A stretch of 64,000 nt of DNA from JAHIQC01 sp964565645 (GTDB taxonomy: Bacteria > Actinomycetota > Coriobacteriia > Anaerosomatales > JAHIQC01). A program made the translations under genes and the position numbers. The stretch's first letter is position 1. The number at the start of each line of letters is the position of its first letter. The notes under the pieces are model-generated. The model was not told where the DNA came from, searched no databases, and worked only from the letters and a program-made list of their open reading frames with translations. Positions 9,526 through 18,981 of the stretch are shown piece after piece. The DNA lies in assembly GCA_964565645.1 (NCBI GenBank), contig CAZMFQ010000008.1, positions 62,001 through 126,000 of the forward strand, written 5' to 3'.

Positions 9526-10502
9526 GCGCGATCGAGCCTCTTGGGAGTGGTGTACATCTGGCCGAGGAACACGCGCCGATACAGTGCCGGGTGCACGGTG
9601 ATGGTCGCTGCTCCCACGAGCTTCCGCGCCCACGTACGATGAAGCCGCCACGCGTCGAAGAAGGCGGTGCGCGCACCGGTGTACTCACCCTCGGCTATAC
9701 GCCGCTCCGCCTCGGCAAACGCGATCAGACCTTCCTGCTTGGCGATCGAGGCGTCGAAATGAGGGCCCCGGATCTGCGGGTACTCCTCCGCCAGGCGATG
9801 GAGGACCTCGAGCCGGGCACGCTGGATGGCGTCGAAGTTCTTGGACAGACTGCCGCTGGTCACGTAGTAGAGCCCGAGCCTCTCGGGAGTGTAGATGTGG
9901 CGGCCGCCGTTGAGGAGCACCCTGGTCCAGAGATCGAAATCCTCGACGATGCGAAGCCTGAATCCTCCGGCGCGCTCGAATGCGCTCCTTCGCAGGACAC
10001 ACTGGATGAAGATGCGGTTCTCGTCGATCATGTCCTGGGCCGTGACCTCGAGCTCCCGCTGCCATGCGGAGCCCTTTCGAACCGGAACGCGCAGGCCTCG
10101 CGGCAACACGAAGATGCCGTTGCAGCTGTACAGATCACGACCGGGGTAGCGCTCGATGAGCCGGCGCATGCTCGAAAGGTACTGCGGAAGATAGGCGTCG
10201 TCTGCGTCCAGGATGCACAGGAACTCGCTTCGCGACAGCGCCGCGCCCGTGTTGCGCGCCGCCCCGCATCCACCGTTGGCCTGAGTGACGACCTCGACAC
10301 GCGGATCACCGCCGGCGGCGCCTCGGGCGATGGCTGCCGTATCGTCGGTCGAGCCGTCGTCGATCACGATGAGGCGCCAGTCGCGCTCGTCCTGCGCGAG
10401 GACCGAGTCGATGGTCCTTCCGACGGTGTCGGCGGCGTTGTAAGCGGCACACAGGATCGTGAACAGCGGCTCCGCCGACGCGCTATCCCGGTTCACAAGC
10501 AC
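9522..10502 (-). CDS. GT2-family glycosyltransferase
   Basis: 326 residues. The GT-A core has FTILCAAYNAADTVGRTIDSVLAQ near residue 15, the VIDDGSTDDTA nucleotide site near 45, GGCGAARNTG near 75 and the metal-binding LDADDAYLP near 97. EDFDLWTRVLLNGG near 200 is the downstream E(D)x motif. There are no clear membrane segments, so it is likely a cytoplasmic enzyme adding a sugar to the growing glycan. The start is a GTG, and a second GTG two codons later is possible. It is the first gene of the leftward operon. Confidence 0.85.
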   Translation of the reverse strand: MLVNRDSASAEPLFTILCAAYNAADTVGRTIDSVLAQDERDWRLIVIDDGSTDDTAAIARGAAGGDPRVEVVTQANGGCGAARNTGAALSRSEFLCILDADDAYLPQYLSSMRRLIERYPGRDLYSCNGIFVLPRGLRVPVRKGSAWQRELEVTAQDMIDENRIFIQCVLRRSAFERAGGFRLRIVEDFDLWTRVLLNGGRHIYTPERLGLYYVTSGSLSKNFDAIQRARLEVLHRLAEEYPQIRGPHFDASIAKQEGLIAFAEAERRIAEGEYTGARTAFFDAWRLHRTWARKLVGAATITVHPALYRRVFLGQMYTTPKRLDRA

Positions 10503-10575
10503 TCACCAAGAAGCCCACTGCGCTCCATCCACTCGCCCTCCGAACATCGCGTTCGCGCGGATGTATCATAGCGCC

Positions 10576-11034
10576 TCACGCCCGTGTCACCTCGTCCAGC
10601 ACGCGCTTGAGCTGGTCGCGGAAGTGCTCGCGATCCTCCTCGTCGAACGGGGACGGGCCCTTGTGTCGCTTGCCCGCTCGCCGGTGCACCGCCTCGGCGT
10701 GCCTGACCATGAGCTCCATGTCGATCGTGGCCGCCTGGAAGATGCGGCCGCGGGGACTGAGCGCCGCCGCTCCCCGGCCGAGGACCATCGCGGCGAGCCC
10801 GATGTCCTGCGTCACCACGACGTCACCGGGCGCGAGGTGTTCCACGATCGCGAAGTCCGCTGCGTCACTGCCTCCCGAGACCTCGATGCACTCGACACCG
10901 TCGCGTCCCGCGTAGCGCGCGAGGTTCTGCGTCCCGTTCGCAACGAGGACCGCGGAGATGCGCCGATTGCGCGCGATGGCGAGAGCGTCACGCGTCACGG
11001 GACACGCGTCCGCATCGATATAGAGAGTCGTCAT
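10576..11034 (-). CDS. YaiI/YqxD (UPF0178, DUF188) family protein
   Basis: 152 residues, full length for the family. The N-terminal LYIDADACPVTRDAL, the GSDAADFAIVEHL motif and VVTQDIGLAAMVLGRG are signature segments. The arrangement of acidic residues resembles PIN-like nucleases, but the cellular role of the family is unknown. It sits alone between the glycan operon and the CWB2 gene, with a strong terminator right upstream of its start. Confidence 0.9.
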   Translation of the reverse strand: MTTLYIDADACPVTRDALAIARNRRISAVLVANGTQNLARYAGRDGVECIEVSGGSDAADFAIVEHLAPGDVVVTQDIGLAAMVLGRGAAALSPRGRIFQAATIDMELMVRHAEAVHRRAGKRHKGPSPFDEEDREHFRDQLKRVLDEVTRA

Positions 11035-11040
11035 GCCAAA

Positions 11041-11082
11041 CAGTCTAGCCGAGGAGCCGACTCGCGGCTCCTCGGCAGACTG
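11041..11082 (-). terminator. Rho-independent terminator of the CWB2 gene
   Basis: A long hairpin: CAGTCT and GCCGAGGAGCCG pair with CGGCTCCTCGGC and AGACTG around an ACTCG loop. It lies 5 bp past the stop of the CWB2 gene. On the minus strand it is followed by TTTGG, a weak U tract, so termination may be partial. Confidence 0.75.
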
Positions 11083-11087
11083 ACCGG

Positions 11088-12860
11088 CTATGGACCGCCG
11101 ACGAAGCCCGTGTTGTTATCGAGGACGGACAGGGTGCTGTTCGACACAGCCGCGGTCCCTCCGAGCAGGTAGGACTCCCGGATCGGCGTCATGCTGTTGA
11201 CCCAGAGATCGGTGAACCAGGTGGTGGAACCGGGCGGGATCTCCCCGTCCGCGCCGAACAGGATCACCGGATCGGAGTCCTTGCGGGTGAGCAGTATCGG
11301 AGCGGCGGCCTTGCCGGCGAAGGCGCCGCCCGCGAGAGCGTCGGGGTAGTTCATACCCGATGCATACGCGTTGCGCGATGCGTCCCAAAGCGCCAGCAAC
11401 GCCGACGGGTTGTTGACGGTGCCGATGGCGTTGTTCAGCCGCGGGCCCGGACCCTTGAGGTCGCACGCCCATGCCGCGATCTCCTTGGCGGTCTCGTAGC
11501 GGTCCGCTCCGGCGATCCTCAGGATGCGGTTCGATGGTATCCCGAGGTCCTCGACGGCGCTCTGAACGTCGGAGGACACCGCCCCGGTGCCGCCCGCGAT
11601 GATCACGTCCTGGATGCCCTGCATGGCAAGTTCGCTGGCAACGGACGTGTTCAGGGTGGTCGGGTTGGTCAGAAGGATCGGCGCCCTGTTGTAATAGGAG
11701 ACCGGTCCGAGCGCCAGCGCGTCGGGGAAGTTCGTCCCACTCGCAAGGAACGCGACCCTCTTCATCGGGACGCTGATTTGAGCGGACACCGCCTTCGTCT
11801 CACGCAGCACCTGGATCGAAGTCTGATAGCGATCCGCTCCGTAGACGCGCTTGACGTTCGCAGAGCCCAAGATCCCCTTGAGCTCGGCCTCGACCGCGGG
11901 CTTGATGGTGGCGGGGCCACCGATGATGTAGGCGTACTTGAAGCCGAGCCGGGCGATCTCACTTGCGACGACAGGCGACAACGAGTCCGCTCCGTTGAGC
12001 AACACGGGAGACCCGCAGACTCCGGCCAGACTCGCTGCGGCCAATGCGTCAGGATAGTTCTGGCTGTAGGCGATGACCGCGGTGGTCTCGACCGACTTGG
12101 CCGGCTGGGTGGGCCAACCCTCCTGAGCGATGGCCGCGGCGGTGCGGATCCGGTCCGCGCCCGCGATCCGTTCGATCTGTCCGTACTTGGCGCGGAAGGT
12201 GTACGCGCCCGCATGCCCGGCGAACCCGGTCGCCACGTGGTGATAGGGCCTGACGCGGACCCAGTAGTTGCCCGGTGATGGCGGGATGAACGTCACAGAG
12301 GCGCACGTTCCGTACACGCCGTACATCGAGCTCGAGACCCACGGCGAGTCGTCGTTGGATGCGATCGCGAGAGAATCCACCCCGCTCAGGGAGTCCGCGA
12401 ACGCCGGGGAGACACCCATGCCGTACACATCGATGACGAGATCGACATCGGGGTCCATCGAGAACGCGTCGAACCGGTAGGACAGCTGCGTCCAGTCCGC
12501 GGTGTCGGTCGATGAGACCGACAGGTGGTACCAGTCCTCGTCCCACGTCGTCGCGTTCGCGGTGTCGATCGTGCGCGCCTGCGACCAGGGCCCGAGACCC
12601 CAGCCGGGGATGTCGATGGCCCAGCGCGGCATGACGTCAGAGAGATCCTGCAGGGCATACCAGTCGAACATCACCGTCACGCCGTAGATGAAGTCATCCG
12701 TCTCGAAGGCATCGACAGGGGCGCTGTTGGCAGCCAGGGCACTCACCCCCGACAAGCCCGAGGTCTTGTCCGGAGGTGGCGGTCCCGCAGCCATCGCCGC
12801 CGGGACCAACGCCGCGACCAGCGCGACGACGAGCAGCGGAACGATCATCCGTCGATGCAT
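11088..12860 (-). CDS. Secreted cell-wall-binding protein with three CWB2 repeats
   Basis: 590 residues. Residues 1-25 form a signal peptide (MHRRMIVPLLVVALVAALV, then AMAA). Residues about 40-225 form a beta-rich region resembling pre-peptidase C-terminal domains. Three CWB2 repeats follow, opening with ERIAGADRIRTA near 232, KRVYGADRYQTS near 335 and LRIAGADRYETA near 445. CWB2 triplets anchor proteins to anionic wall polymers, so this is a wall-attached surface protein of unknown partner. The SD is strong (GGGAGGTAAGGGG), preceded by a hairpin at 12883-12904. Confidence 0.88.
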   Translation of the reverse strand: MHRRMIVPLLVVALVAALVPAAMAAGPPPPDKTSGLSGVSALAANSAPVDAFETDDFIYGVTVMFDWYALQDLSDVMPRWAIDIPGWGLGPWSQARTIDTANATTWDEDWYHLSVSSTDTADWTQLSYRFDAFSMDPDVDLVIDVYGMGVSPAFADSLSGVDSLAIASNDDSPWVSSSMYGVYGTCASVTFIPPSPGNYWVRVRPYHHVATGFAGHAGAYTFRAKYGQIERIAGADRIRTAAAIAQEGWPTQPAKSVETTAVIAYSQNYPDALAAASLAGVCGSPVLLNGADSLSPVVASEIARLGFKYAYIIGGPATIKPAVEAELKGILGSANVKRVYGADRYQTSIQVLRETKAVSAQISVPMKRVAFLASGTNFPDALALGPVSYYNRAPILLTNPTTLNTSVASELAMQGIQDVIIAGGTGAVSSDVQSAVEDLGIPSNRILRIAGADRYETAKEIAAWACDLKGPGPRLNNAIGTVNNPSALLALWDASRNAYASGMNYPDALAGGAFAGKAAAPILLTRKDSDPVILFGADGEIPPGSTTWFTDLWVNSMTPIRESYLLGGTAAVSNSTLSVLDNNTGFVGGP

Positions 12861-12882
12861 AGCGATCCCCTTACCTCCCTTT

Positions 12883-12904
12883 CCGGGCGCGCTGAAACGC
12901 CCGG
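12883..12904 (-). promoter_or_regulatory. Leader hairpin upstream of the CWB2 gene
   Basis: CCGGGCG and CGCCCGG form a perfect 7-bp stem within about 10 nt of the SD of the CWB2 gene. It may protect or regulate the mRNA 5' end. It does not match a riboswitch class I know. Confidence 0.4.
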
Positions 12905-13017
12905 GCCATAGGAGGTTCTTGCACCGATGAGCGCGCCACCGACCAAGCGGGACCGCCGAACGGCCGAGGAATCGGTGAACGGCGTGCGTGCGCCCGGTTC
13001 CGAGGCCGGGGCTGCGG

Positions 13018-13710
13018 CTACTTCGCCGGTGTCCCGATCTCGTAGGGCAGCTCGAAGACGCCCGCGGGCAGCTCGGCGCCGAGTTCCGGCTCGTCGAACG
13101 CGTATACGCTCGTGGTGAGATCGTCGGGCGAGGCGGGCTTGCGGCTCGAGGTCCTCGCGACCGTCTTGACGATGCGCGTATCGTCGGCGTAGACGACTAG
13201 GTCCTCGAGGTAGAAGGTCTGACTCGCCCCTTCGATGTCCCAGAGCTTCTGGATCGTGAAGGTGTAGGCGGTGAGGTCGCCGTCCTTCACGCCCTCACCG
13301 AGCTCCCAGCCGGGAGGGCCGTTGAAGATCCACTGATGCATCTCCGGCAGTGTGTAGGAGATCTCACAGAGCTCGTCCTCGGTCCGGCAGTAGTAGAGCT
13401 TCGTGCCGTCGGGGCTGATCATGTGGATCCGCACCGAGTCGTCGTCGTTGAACCAGGTCAGGCGGTAGCGGTCCCCGTCGAACCAGTACTCGACCTTCTG
13501 CTCCTCGGCCTGCTTGCCGCTCGTGAACGTGAGCGTGCCGTGCTTCCTTGTCGCATCCAGGAACGACGAGACCGCCTGCTCGGGTGTCGTGGCCGTGGTA
13601 CTGCCCGCCGACGACCCGGAATCGGCCTGCTTGCCGGTGCATCCGGCCATGCCGAGGAGTGCCGCAAGCAGCATCCCGAGGGCTAGAACGGTCACAAGAG
13701 CGCGGCGCAT
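13018..13710 (-). CDS. Lipoprotein, LolA-like fold suspected
   Basis: 230 residues with an N-terminal lipoprotein signal (MRRALVTVLALGMLLAALLG, then a MAGC lipobox at Cys 23) and a Ser/Thr-rich linker. The mature part is beta-rich and resembles LolA/LppX-type lipid-binding sheets (YWFDGDRYRL, DGTKLYYC, LVVYADDTRIV), but the match is weak. The start at 13710 has the SD AGGAAGGGG; the frame is open upstream but carries no signal there. It lies upstream of the CWB2 gene, and both starts follow an almost identical AAGGGGATCG element. Confidence 0.7.
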   Translation of the reverse strand: MRRALVTVLALGMLLAALLGMAGCTGKQADSGSSAGSTTATTPEQAVSSFLDATRKHGTLTFTSGKQAEEQKVEYWFDGDRYRLTWFNDDDSVRIHMISPDGTKLYYCRTEDELCEISYTLPEMHQWIFNGPPGWELGEGVKDGDLTAYTFTIQKLWDIEGASQTFYLEDLVVYADDTRIVKTVARTSSRKPASPDDLTTSVYAFDEPELGAELPAGVFELPYEIGTPAK

Positions 13711-13979
13711 GACGATCCCCTTCCTGTGGGCTCGGTACTGTCCCATTGTGCCTGATTGGGGGCGCCGGTGTCCCTGCGGGTCGTCGGCCCACCTCTTCAT
13801 GACCCGCGATCCGCACGTACCGTTCGTCGATTCGCACGCGGACGGACGTCGCCGAGGGCGCACAAACGGGTAGCGACCCCATGTGGGCTGCGTTTTGGGG
13901 CGGTTCTCTGCTGGTGCAGTGAAGTCACGCGTCCACATCCAGAGGGCGTTCAGTTTCGCGGAGATGAACGGAGGAGGAT

Positions 13980-16271
13980 ATGGCTACACACGTACACGCA
14001 CATTCCAAGTTCAGGGTGACGATGATCCTTGTCACGGCCCTGACCTTGGTCCTGAGCCAAGGGGTGATCCCGGCTCAAGCCACCTGGCAGTCGATGGTCG
14101 AACCCACCCTCGTCTCCGGGAGTTTCGACGGAACTCAGACGGACGGGGGTTCTTGGGGACCGAACATGAGCGACGACGGCCGCTACATCGTGTTCGAGTC
14201 CGACGCGAGCAACATCACCGACAACGACAACGGGCCCAACGGCCAGGGCGAGAAGGACGTCTTCCGCTTCGACCGCACCACAGGCGAGACTGAACTCATC
14301 AGCGTGCGCTCAGAGGTCCCCACGTGGACCGCTGACCGCGGCTCGCGCAGTCCGTGCATCACGGATGACGGCCGCTACGTCCTGTTCGTGTCGGGCAACC
14401 AGTACGTCGAACAGGACACGAACGACGAGACCGACATCTACGTCAAGGATATGGAGACCGGCGAGTACCGCTACATCGACTTCCGGGGCGATGGTACGAG
14501 CGACATGGACGACTGCTACGAGACGTTCAGCATCTCCGGCGACGGTTCCTTCCTCGTCTTCGAGGTCGATCACGGAGACATCCTCGGCACCGGCAAGGTC
14601 GGCGCCTCGAACCAGGTCTGGGGCTACGACCTCGAGTCCGATGAAGCAACACTCGTGAGCGCTCCGCCGGATCCCTCGGCGTACGCCAGTCGCGGCAGCC
14701 GCGACCCTGCCATCAGCGATGACGGGCGCTACGTGGCTTTCCTGACCGGCAACGACTGGTCGATCGATGACGAGAACGGCGAACAGGACATCTACGTCCG
14801 CGACATGCAGACCGGCGAGATGCGGTTCGTCGACTTCTTCGGCACCGGCGATGCGCTTCTCAACGAGAACTGGGACATCCGCATCTCCGGTGACGGGAGT
14901 CGCATCGCGTTCACCAGTGACTATCAGCTGCTACCCGGAGACGACACGCCATCCGGCAACAGCGGTGACCGCAGCGTCTACTCCTACGACCTGGAGTCAG
15001 AAGAGGCGACGCTTGTGAGCGGTCCCGAGGTTTCGCAGCGCGGCTCACGCGATCCGAGCGTGACGGACGACGGCAACACGGTCCTGTTCCAGACCGGCCA
15101 GTCGTTCGATCCGGACGATCCGAACGGCGAGCAGGACCTGTACCTCAAGGACATGACGACAGGCGAGTTCACCCGCGTCCCGGTCCTGGGCGACGATCCA
15201 CTCCCCGGTGACGACATCTGGGACGAGGTCATCTCCGCCGACGGCGAGGTCATCGCCTTCAGCAGCGGGCCCGACCTGAGCCGTGCGGATACGAACGAGT
15301 ATCAGGACGTCTACTACACGACGCCCGACACGACGGTCCTCTCGGACGGTCCGGTGCGCCTGTCAGGCTCCACCCGCTACACGACCGCGGTCGACGTCTC
15401 GATGCAGGCGTTCCCGCACGGTTCGGACACCGTCGTGGTCGCCACCGGTGAGGATTGGCCGGACGCACTCGGCGGTTCCACGCTCGCGGGCGCGGTCGAC
15501 GGCCCGATGCTTCTGACCAACTCGGACCACCTGACCTCAGAGGTCGCGGCCGAGATCGTCAGGCTCGGTGCGCACAACGTCTACCTGCTTGGTGGGTACG
15601 GCGCAGTCTCTCCCACTGTGGAGATCCAGCTCGAGATACTCGTCGACGGCTACGTATGGCGCATCGGCGGACCGGACCGGTATGCGACCTCAAAGGCGGT
15701 CGCCAACGAGGCCATACGCGTACTTGGCGCAGAGTATGACGGCAAGGCGTGTGTCACGACCGGGATGAACTTCCCCGACGCCGTGGCCGCCGCTCCGCTC
15801 GGAGCGGGCCTCGGCTGGCCGATCCTTCTCGTACGCCAGACCGATCCCGAGGTTCTGCTGCCTCCGACCACCGACTCTGTCGTGGTGCTCGGCGGGACCA
15901 GGGCGGTAGCGGCCGAAGTCGAGACCTACCTCAATGGTGAGCTCGGCGATGACGCCGTCGATCGTGTGGGCGGCGCGACGCGCTACGAGACCTCCGCGAT
16001 GGCTGCGGAGTACGGCGTCGACTACGGCCTGTTGTGGAACGGCGTGGGCATCACGAGCGGCATCAACTACCCGGACGCTCTGACCGGTGGTGTCGCGTGC
16101 GGTCTGTACCGCACCACGATGCTTCTGACCACACCGACGACCCTGCACCCGGCGGCCGAAGCCGCACTCACGGACAACGCGGACTCCATCGACGACGTGA
16201 CGTTCATGGGTGGCGGTGCCGCAGTCAGTCCGACCGTGGAGAACCAGGTGAAGGCGATCCTCGGACTGTAA
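13980..16271 (+). CDS. Seven-bladed WD40/TolB-like propeller fused to three CWB2 repeats
   Basis: 763 residues. A signal peptide (about residues 1-35, ending GVIPAQA) is followed by seven recurring blade motifs of the type (I/V)S(D)DGRYVxFxSG, for example ISDDGRYVAFLTG and ITDDGRYVLFVSG. This fits one complete propeller. The C-terminal 300 residues hold three CWB2 repeats (VRLSGSTRYTTA, WRIGGPDRYATS, DRVGGATRYETS). The protein is therefore a propeller displayed on the wall, probably for ligand or protein binding. The SD GGAGGA lies just upstream and a terminator follows the stop. Confidence 0.88.
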   Translation: MATHVHAHSKFRVTMILVTALTLVLSQGVIPAQATWQSMVEPTLVSGSFDGTQTDGGSWGPNMSDDGRYIVFESDASNITDNDNGPNGQGEKDVFRFDRTTGETELISVRSEVPTWTADRGSRSPCITDDGRYVLFVSGNQYVEQDTNDETDIYVKDMETGEYRYIDFRGDGTSDMDDCYETFSISGDGSFLVFEVDHGDILGTGKVGASNQVWGYDLESDEATLVSAPPDPSAYASRGSRDPAISDDGRYVAFLTGNDWSIDDENGEQDIYVRDMQTGEMRFVDFFGTGDALLNENWDIRISGDGSRIAFTSDYQLLPGDDTPSGNSGDRSVYSYDLESEEATLVSGPEVSQRGSRDPSVTDDGNTVLFQTGQSFDPDDPNGEQDLYLKDMTTGEFTRVPVLGDDPLPGDDIWDEVISADGEVIAFSSGPDLSRADTNEYQDVYYTTPDTTVLSDGPVRLSGSTRYTTAVDVSMQAFPHGSDTVVVATGEDWPDALGGSTLAGAVDGPMLLTNSDHLTSEVAAEIVRLGAHNVYLLGGYGAVSPTVEIQLEILVDGYVWRIGGPDRYATSKAVANEAIRVLGAEYDGKACVTTGMNFPDAVAAAPLGAGLGWPILLVRQTDPEVLLPPTTDSVVVLGGTRAVAAEVETYLNGELGDDAVDRVGGATRYETSAMAAEYGVDYGLLWNGVGITSGINYPDALTGGVACGLYRTTMLLTTPTTLHPAAEAALTDNADSIDDVTFMGGGAAVSPTVENQVKAILGL

Positions 16272-16300
16272 GATGTACGGTGGTACAGCATGATTCGTCG

Positions 16301-16329
16301 AAGGACCCCACCTCCGGGTGGGGTCCTTT
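16301..16329 (+). terminator. Rho-independent terminator after the propeller-CWB2 gene
   Basis: AAGGACCCCAC pairs with GTGGGGTCCTT around CTCCGG, followed by a short T run. The SD of the next small gene begins almost directly after it. Confidence 0.8.
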
Positions 16330-16345
16330 GCAGGGAGGGGGCCGC

Positions 16346-16624
16346 GTGCTCAAACCGAGGATCGAACTGATCAGGGACGGACAGACCCAGGCGCTGCTGA
16401 CCTGGCACAAGATCGCCGAGGACGGCTCGACCATACCGATAGCGATCGAGTTCAACGACGCCCTGGAAGAGGAGATGAGGCAGCGCGTGACGGACGTGTG
16501 CAAGCGCCCCATCAACCTGATGGAGGACGGCAAATCGGTCCGTGCTCAGCCGGGAAGCTCTAAGCACTTCCTCGGGTTGCCCAAGGTGCTCGCGCGGCTC
16601 GGGTTCCGGGTGCGCAACTTCTGA
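16346..16624 (+). CDS. Small hypothetical protein, 92 aa
   Basis: Begins at a GTG with a very strong SD (AGGGAGGGGG). The sequence is mixed alpha/beta with no signal or membrane segment, and ends basic (LGFRVRNF). I do not recognise the family. It starts only 17 bp after the terminator of the preceding gene, so its expression may depend on read-through or a promoter inside that gene. It is convergent with the cytochrome gene. Confidence 0.65.
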   Translation: MLKPRIELIRDGQTQALLTWHKIAEDGSTIPIAIEFNDALEEEMRQRVTDVCKRPINLMEDGKSVRAQPGSSKHFLGLPKVLARLGFRVRNF

Positions 16625-16643
16625 GTCGGCACCGCATCCTGAC

Positions 16644-18824
16644 CTAAGGGATCGGCACCGTCTGATCGGGCGAGTGGCACGCATCGCAGTTGTCGCCCGA
16701 GCCCGGCCACGGGCTTCCGTCGTCATGGCAGACGTCGCACGACGCCGAACTGTTCCAGTACGCGCCGAAATGGTCGTCGGTGGTCTGCAGCGGCGCATGG
16801 ATCGTCGGGTGACACGCGCCCTGCTGGCAGCTCGCGTTCCACGGACCGCCCGGAGCGGACGGCGCTCCCCCGCTCGTGTGACAGTACTGACACTGGCCCG
16901 CGTGCTGCGTCTCGAGGTCGCTGTAGTGGCACCGCACGCAGTCCTCGTAGATGGTCATCCCGTTGTGGTCGCCGTCGGTGAGCCCCATCCATATCTCGGC
17001 GCCGCCCATCGAGTCGGCCTGATGCGCCTCGGCCTGGCCCGGATGCGGCGTAGCCATGGAGTGGCAGCCGATGCAGTCGCCGTTCTTGGACCAGTTCGCG
17101 GGCTGCGAATGACACCACGCGCACCGGCTCATGTCGGCGTACGCGCCGTGGCCCGTCGCGATGTCCGTGCCGTGACAGCCGGTGCACGCCACGCTCACTG
17201 CGGTCACGGCGTGTCCCGCGCTCATGTTCGAGTGGGTGGAGACCCCATGGCAGGAACCGGTACACCGGACCCCCGAGGTGGCGGTGTTGATGGCCGGGTT
17301 CGCATGGCACAGCGCGCATGTCGTCGGATACTCGGGGTTCTCACTGACCGTCCCCGCGAACAGCGTGTGCACCGTGGAGAGGTTCTTGGACGAGTCATGA
17401 CACCCTGCGCCGAAGCATCCGGAACTCGTTATGGACGTGTGCCTCGCCACGAAATCGGCATGCGGCTGCCCGGGGTGACAGGTCTCGCAGGTCATGTCGC
17501 CGGCCGCGACGGCCGCCGTGACGGTCGGGTCGGTCGACTCGTGACAGCTACCGCAATCGAGTGCGGTTCCCGCGTTGATGTGGATCGAGACGAGGTTGGG
17601 CGCGGTATGACAGCCCGCACCGCCACATGAGAGCGAGACGCTCGTGGCGTGCAGAGCCTCGTGACGCGCGTTCTCGCCGTCGTGACACGAATCGCACGCC
17701 GGTGCGAGCGAACCACGTGAGACCGGGTAGACGTTGAACGCGTCGATGACCACGAAGCTACCGCGCGCGGATGCGTTCCTGGCGCCGGTGGGCCGGACCT
17801 CGATCGTGTGGTCCCCCTGCGCGACATCCTGGCTGAAGACCACCGCCTGCACGCGCGTCATGGGCGCGTAGCAGTCGATCGTGCCTGCCGAGGAACCGTC
17901 GATGAGGACCTGTGCCTGTCCCCGGTAGGGATCCATGTCCGAGACGATCTCCACCCTGCCGCCGGTGAAGGTCGCGCTGAGCGAAGAACCCGCCGTGTTG
18001 CTGTAGCTCATGCGGTTCCCGGAGTAGACGGTGTTCGAGCGCATCCGCCAGGTCCCGGTTGTGCTGATCGCGTCGCTTGAGGTCGTGGGCGCGTCGGGAT
18101 TACCGCCGGTCGCGTAGTTGTAGTCCTCGACGAAGCGCGGACGGGCCGCCTGGGTGGCGGCAAGATCGTGGCAGCCGGTCGTGGCGCACTGGTTCGCGTC
18201 CTGAAACGAGCTGCGCTGGGACTGGTCCCCGCCGACCACCCCGTAACCGACCGTGCCGACCCAAGGGGCGCAGGCCGTGAGCGTCGCGTTGCCGCTGGCG
18301 GAGTGGTTGGCATGCCCTGCGGCGATCGCTCCCGTGTGACAGGCCGTGCAGGCGGCGGCCGAGTGGCAGCTCGCGCAGGCGCTTCCGGGCGTGCTCACAC
18401 CGGCGGGCCAACGGGCGGCCGAATGGATGACGTGCAGCTCCTCGGCGGGGGTGGCCTTGGACAGGGAGGTGGCGAAGGCAGCGCCGGACACGGGGTCGGT
18501 GTACAGCGGCGTAGCGGTGAGCAGCGAGTCGCCCCACTGGGGATGACACGCCGCGCCGCAGTTGGCGCCAAGCTGGTGGAAGGGGTGCGAGCCGGCGAAT
18601 GAGAGGTGGCAGGACTTGCAGGCCATGTCGCGGTCCACGGGCGGGACGCTCACGTCGATGGTGTCGGAGTGGCACGACTCGCACGCGGCGTTATCGAGCG
18701 CGAGGGCGTGGGAGGGGTGGCACAGCAGGACGACCGAGAGTATCAGCGTGAACGCCGCCAGGACGCCCCCCACCCGCACGATCGAGATCGTGACCGACCG
18801 AGTCGGCAAGCCCGAGTCCGCCAT
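16644..18824 (-). CDS. Large multihaem c-type cytochrome with an inserted beta-sandwich domain
   Basis: About 726 residues. After an N-terminal membrane or signal segment (VGGVLAAFTLILSVVLLC) I count 21 possible haem-binding motifs: 15 CxxCH, two CxxxCH and four CxxxxCH. Between the sixth and seventh motif about 130 residues contain no Cys pair motif and read as a beta-sandwich (WRMRSNTVYSGNRMSYS ... DGSSAGTIDC ... GDHTIEVRP), like carbohydrate-binding modules. Such cytochromes carry electrons outside the cell in metal- or sulfur-respiring bacteria. The start at 18824 follows a GGAGGGTGG SD. No dedicated partner is adjacent. Confidence 0.87.
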   Translation of the reverse strand: MADSGLPTRSVTISIVRVGGVLAAFTLILSVVLLCHPSHALALDNAACESCHSDTIDVSVPPVDRDMACKSCHLSFAGSHPFHQLGANCGAACHPQWGDSLLTATPLYTDPVSGAAFATSLSKATPAEELHVIHSAARWPAGVSTPGSACASCHSAAACTACHTGAIAAGHANHSASGNATLTACAPWVGTVGYGVVGGDQSQRSSFQDANQCATTGCHDLAATQAARPRFVEDYNYATGGNPDAPTTSSDAISTTGTWRMRSNTVYSGNRMSYSNTAGSSLSATFTGGRVEIVSDMDPYRGQAQVLIDGSSAGTIDCYAPMTRVQAVVFSQDVAQGDHTIEVRPTGARNASARGSFVVIDAFNVYPVSRGSLAPACDSCHDGENARHEALHATSVSLSCGGAGCHTAPNLVSIHINAGTALDCGSCHESTDPTVTAAVAAGDMTCETCHPGQPHADFVARHTSITSSGCFGAGCHDSSKNLSTVHTLFAGTVSENPEYPTTCALCHANPAINTATSGVRCTGSCHGVSTHSNMSAGHAVTAVSVACTGCHGTDIATGHGAYADMSRCAWCHSQPANWSKNGDCIGCHSMATPHPGQAEAHQADSMGGAEIWMGLTDGDHNGMTIYEDCVRCHYSDLETQHAGQCQYCHTSGGAPSAPGGPWNASCQQGACHPTIHAPLQTTDDHFGAYWNSSASCDVCHDDGSPWPGSGDNCDACHSPDQTVPIP

Positions 18825-18981
18825 CCGCTCCACCCTCCGATTATGAACGTGCATGAAGCACGCGTGCGCTCAATGTACGCCTGTAGTCTGATGAGGTAAA
18901 TGGATGCGTCGGTGAATGGGTCTCTGGAGCCGAGAAGCGCAGTCGGCTACCATGTACGAGCGCATCCGAGGGATGGCGTTC

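Noticed and set aside
12861..13017. Cyclic-di-GMP riboswitch before the CWB2 gene
   Set aside because: A stable hairpin is present, but the conserved core segments of the GEMM classes are not.
16716..18684. Alternative frames over the multihaem cytochrome
   Set aside because: They lack start signals, and the haem motifs occur only in the chosen frame.
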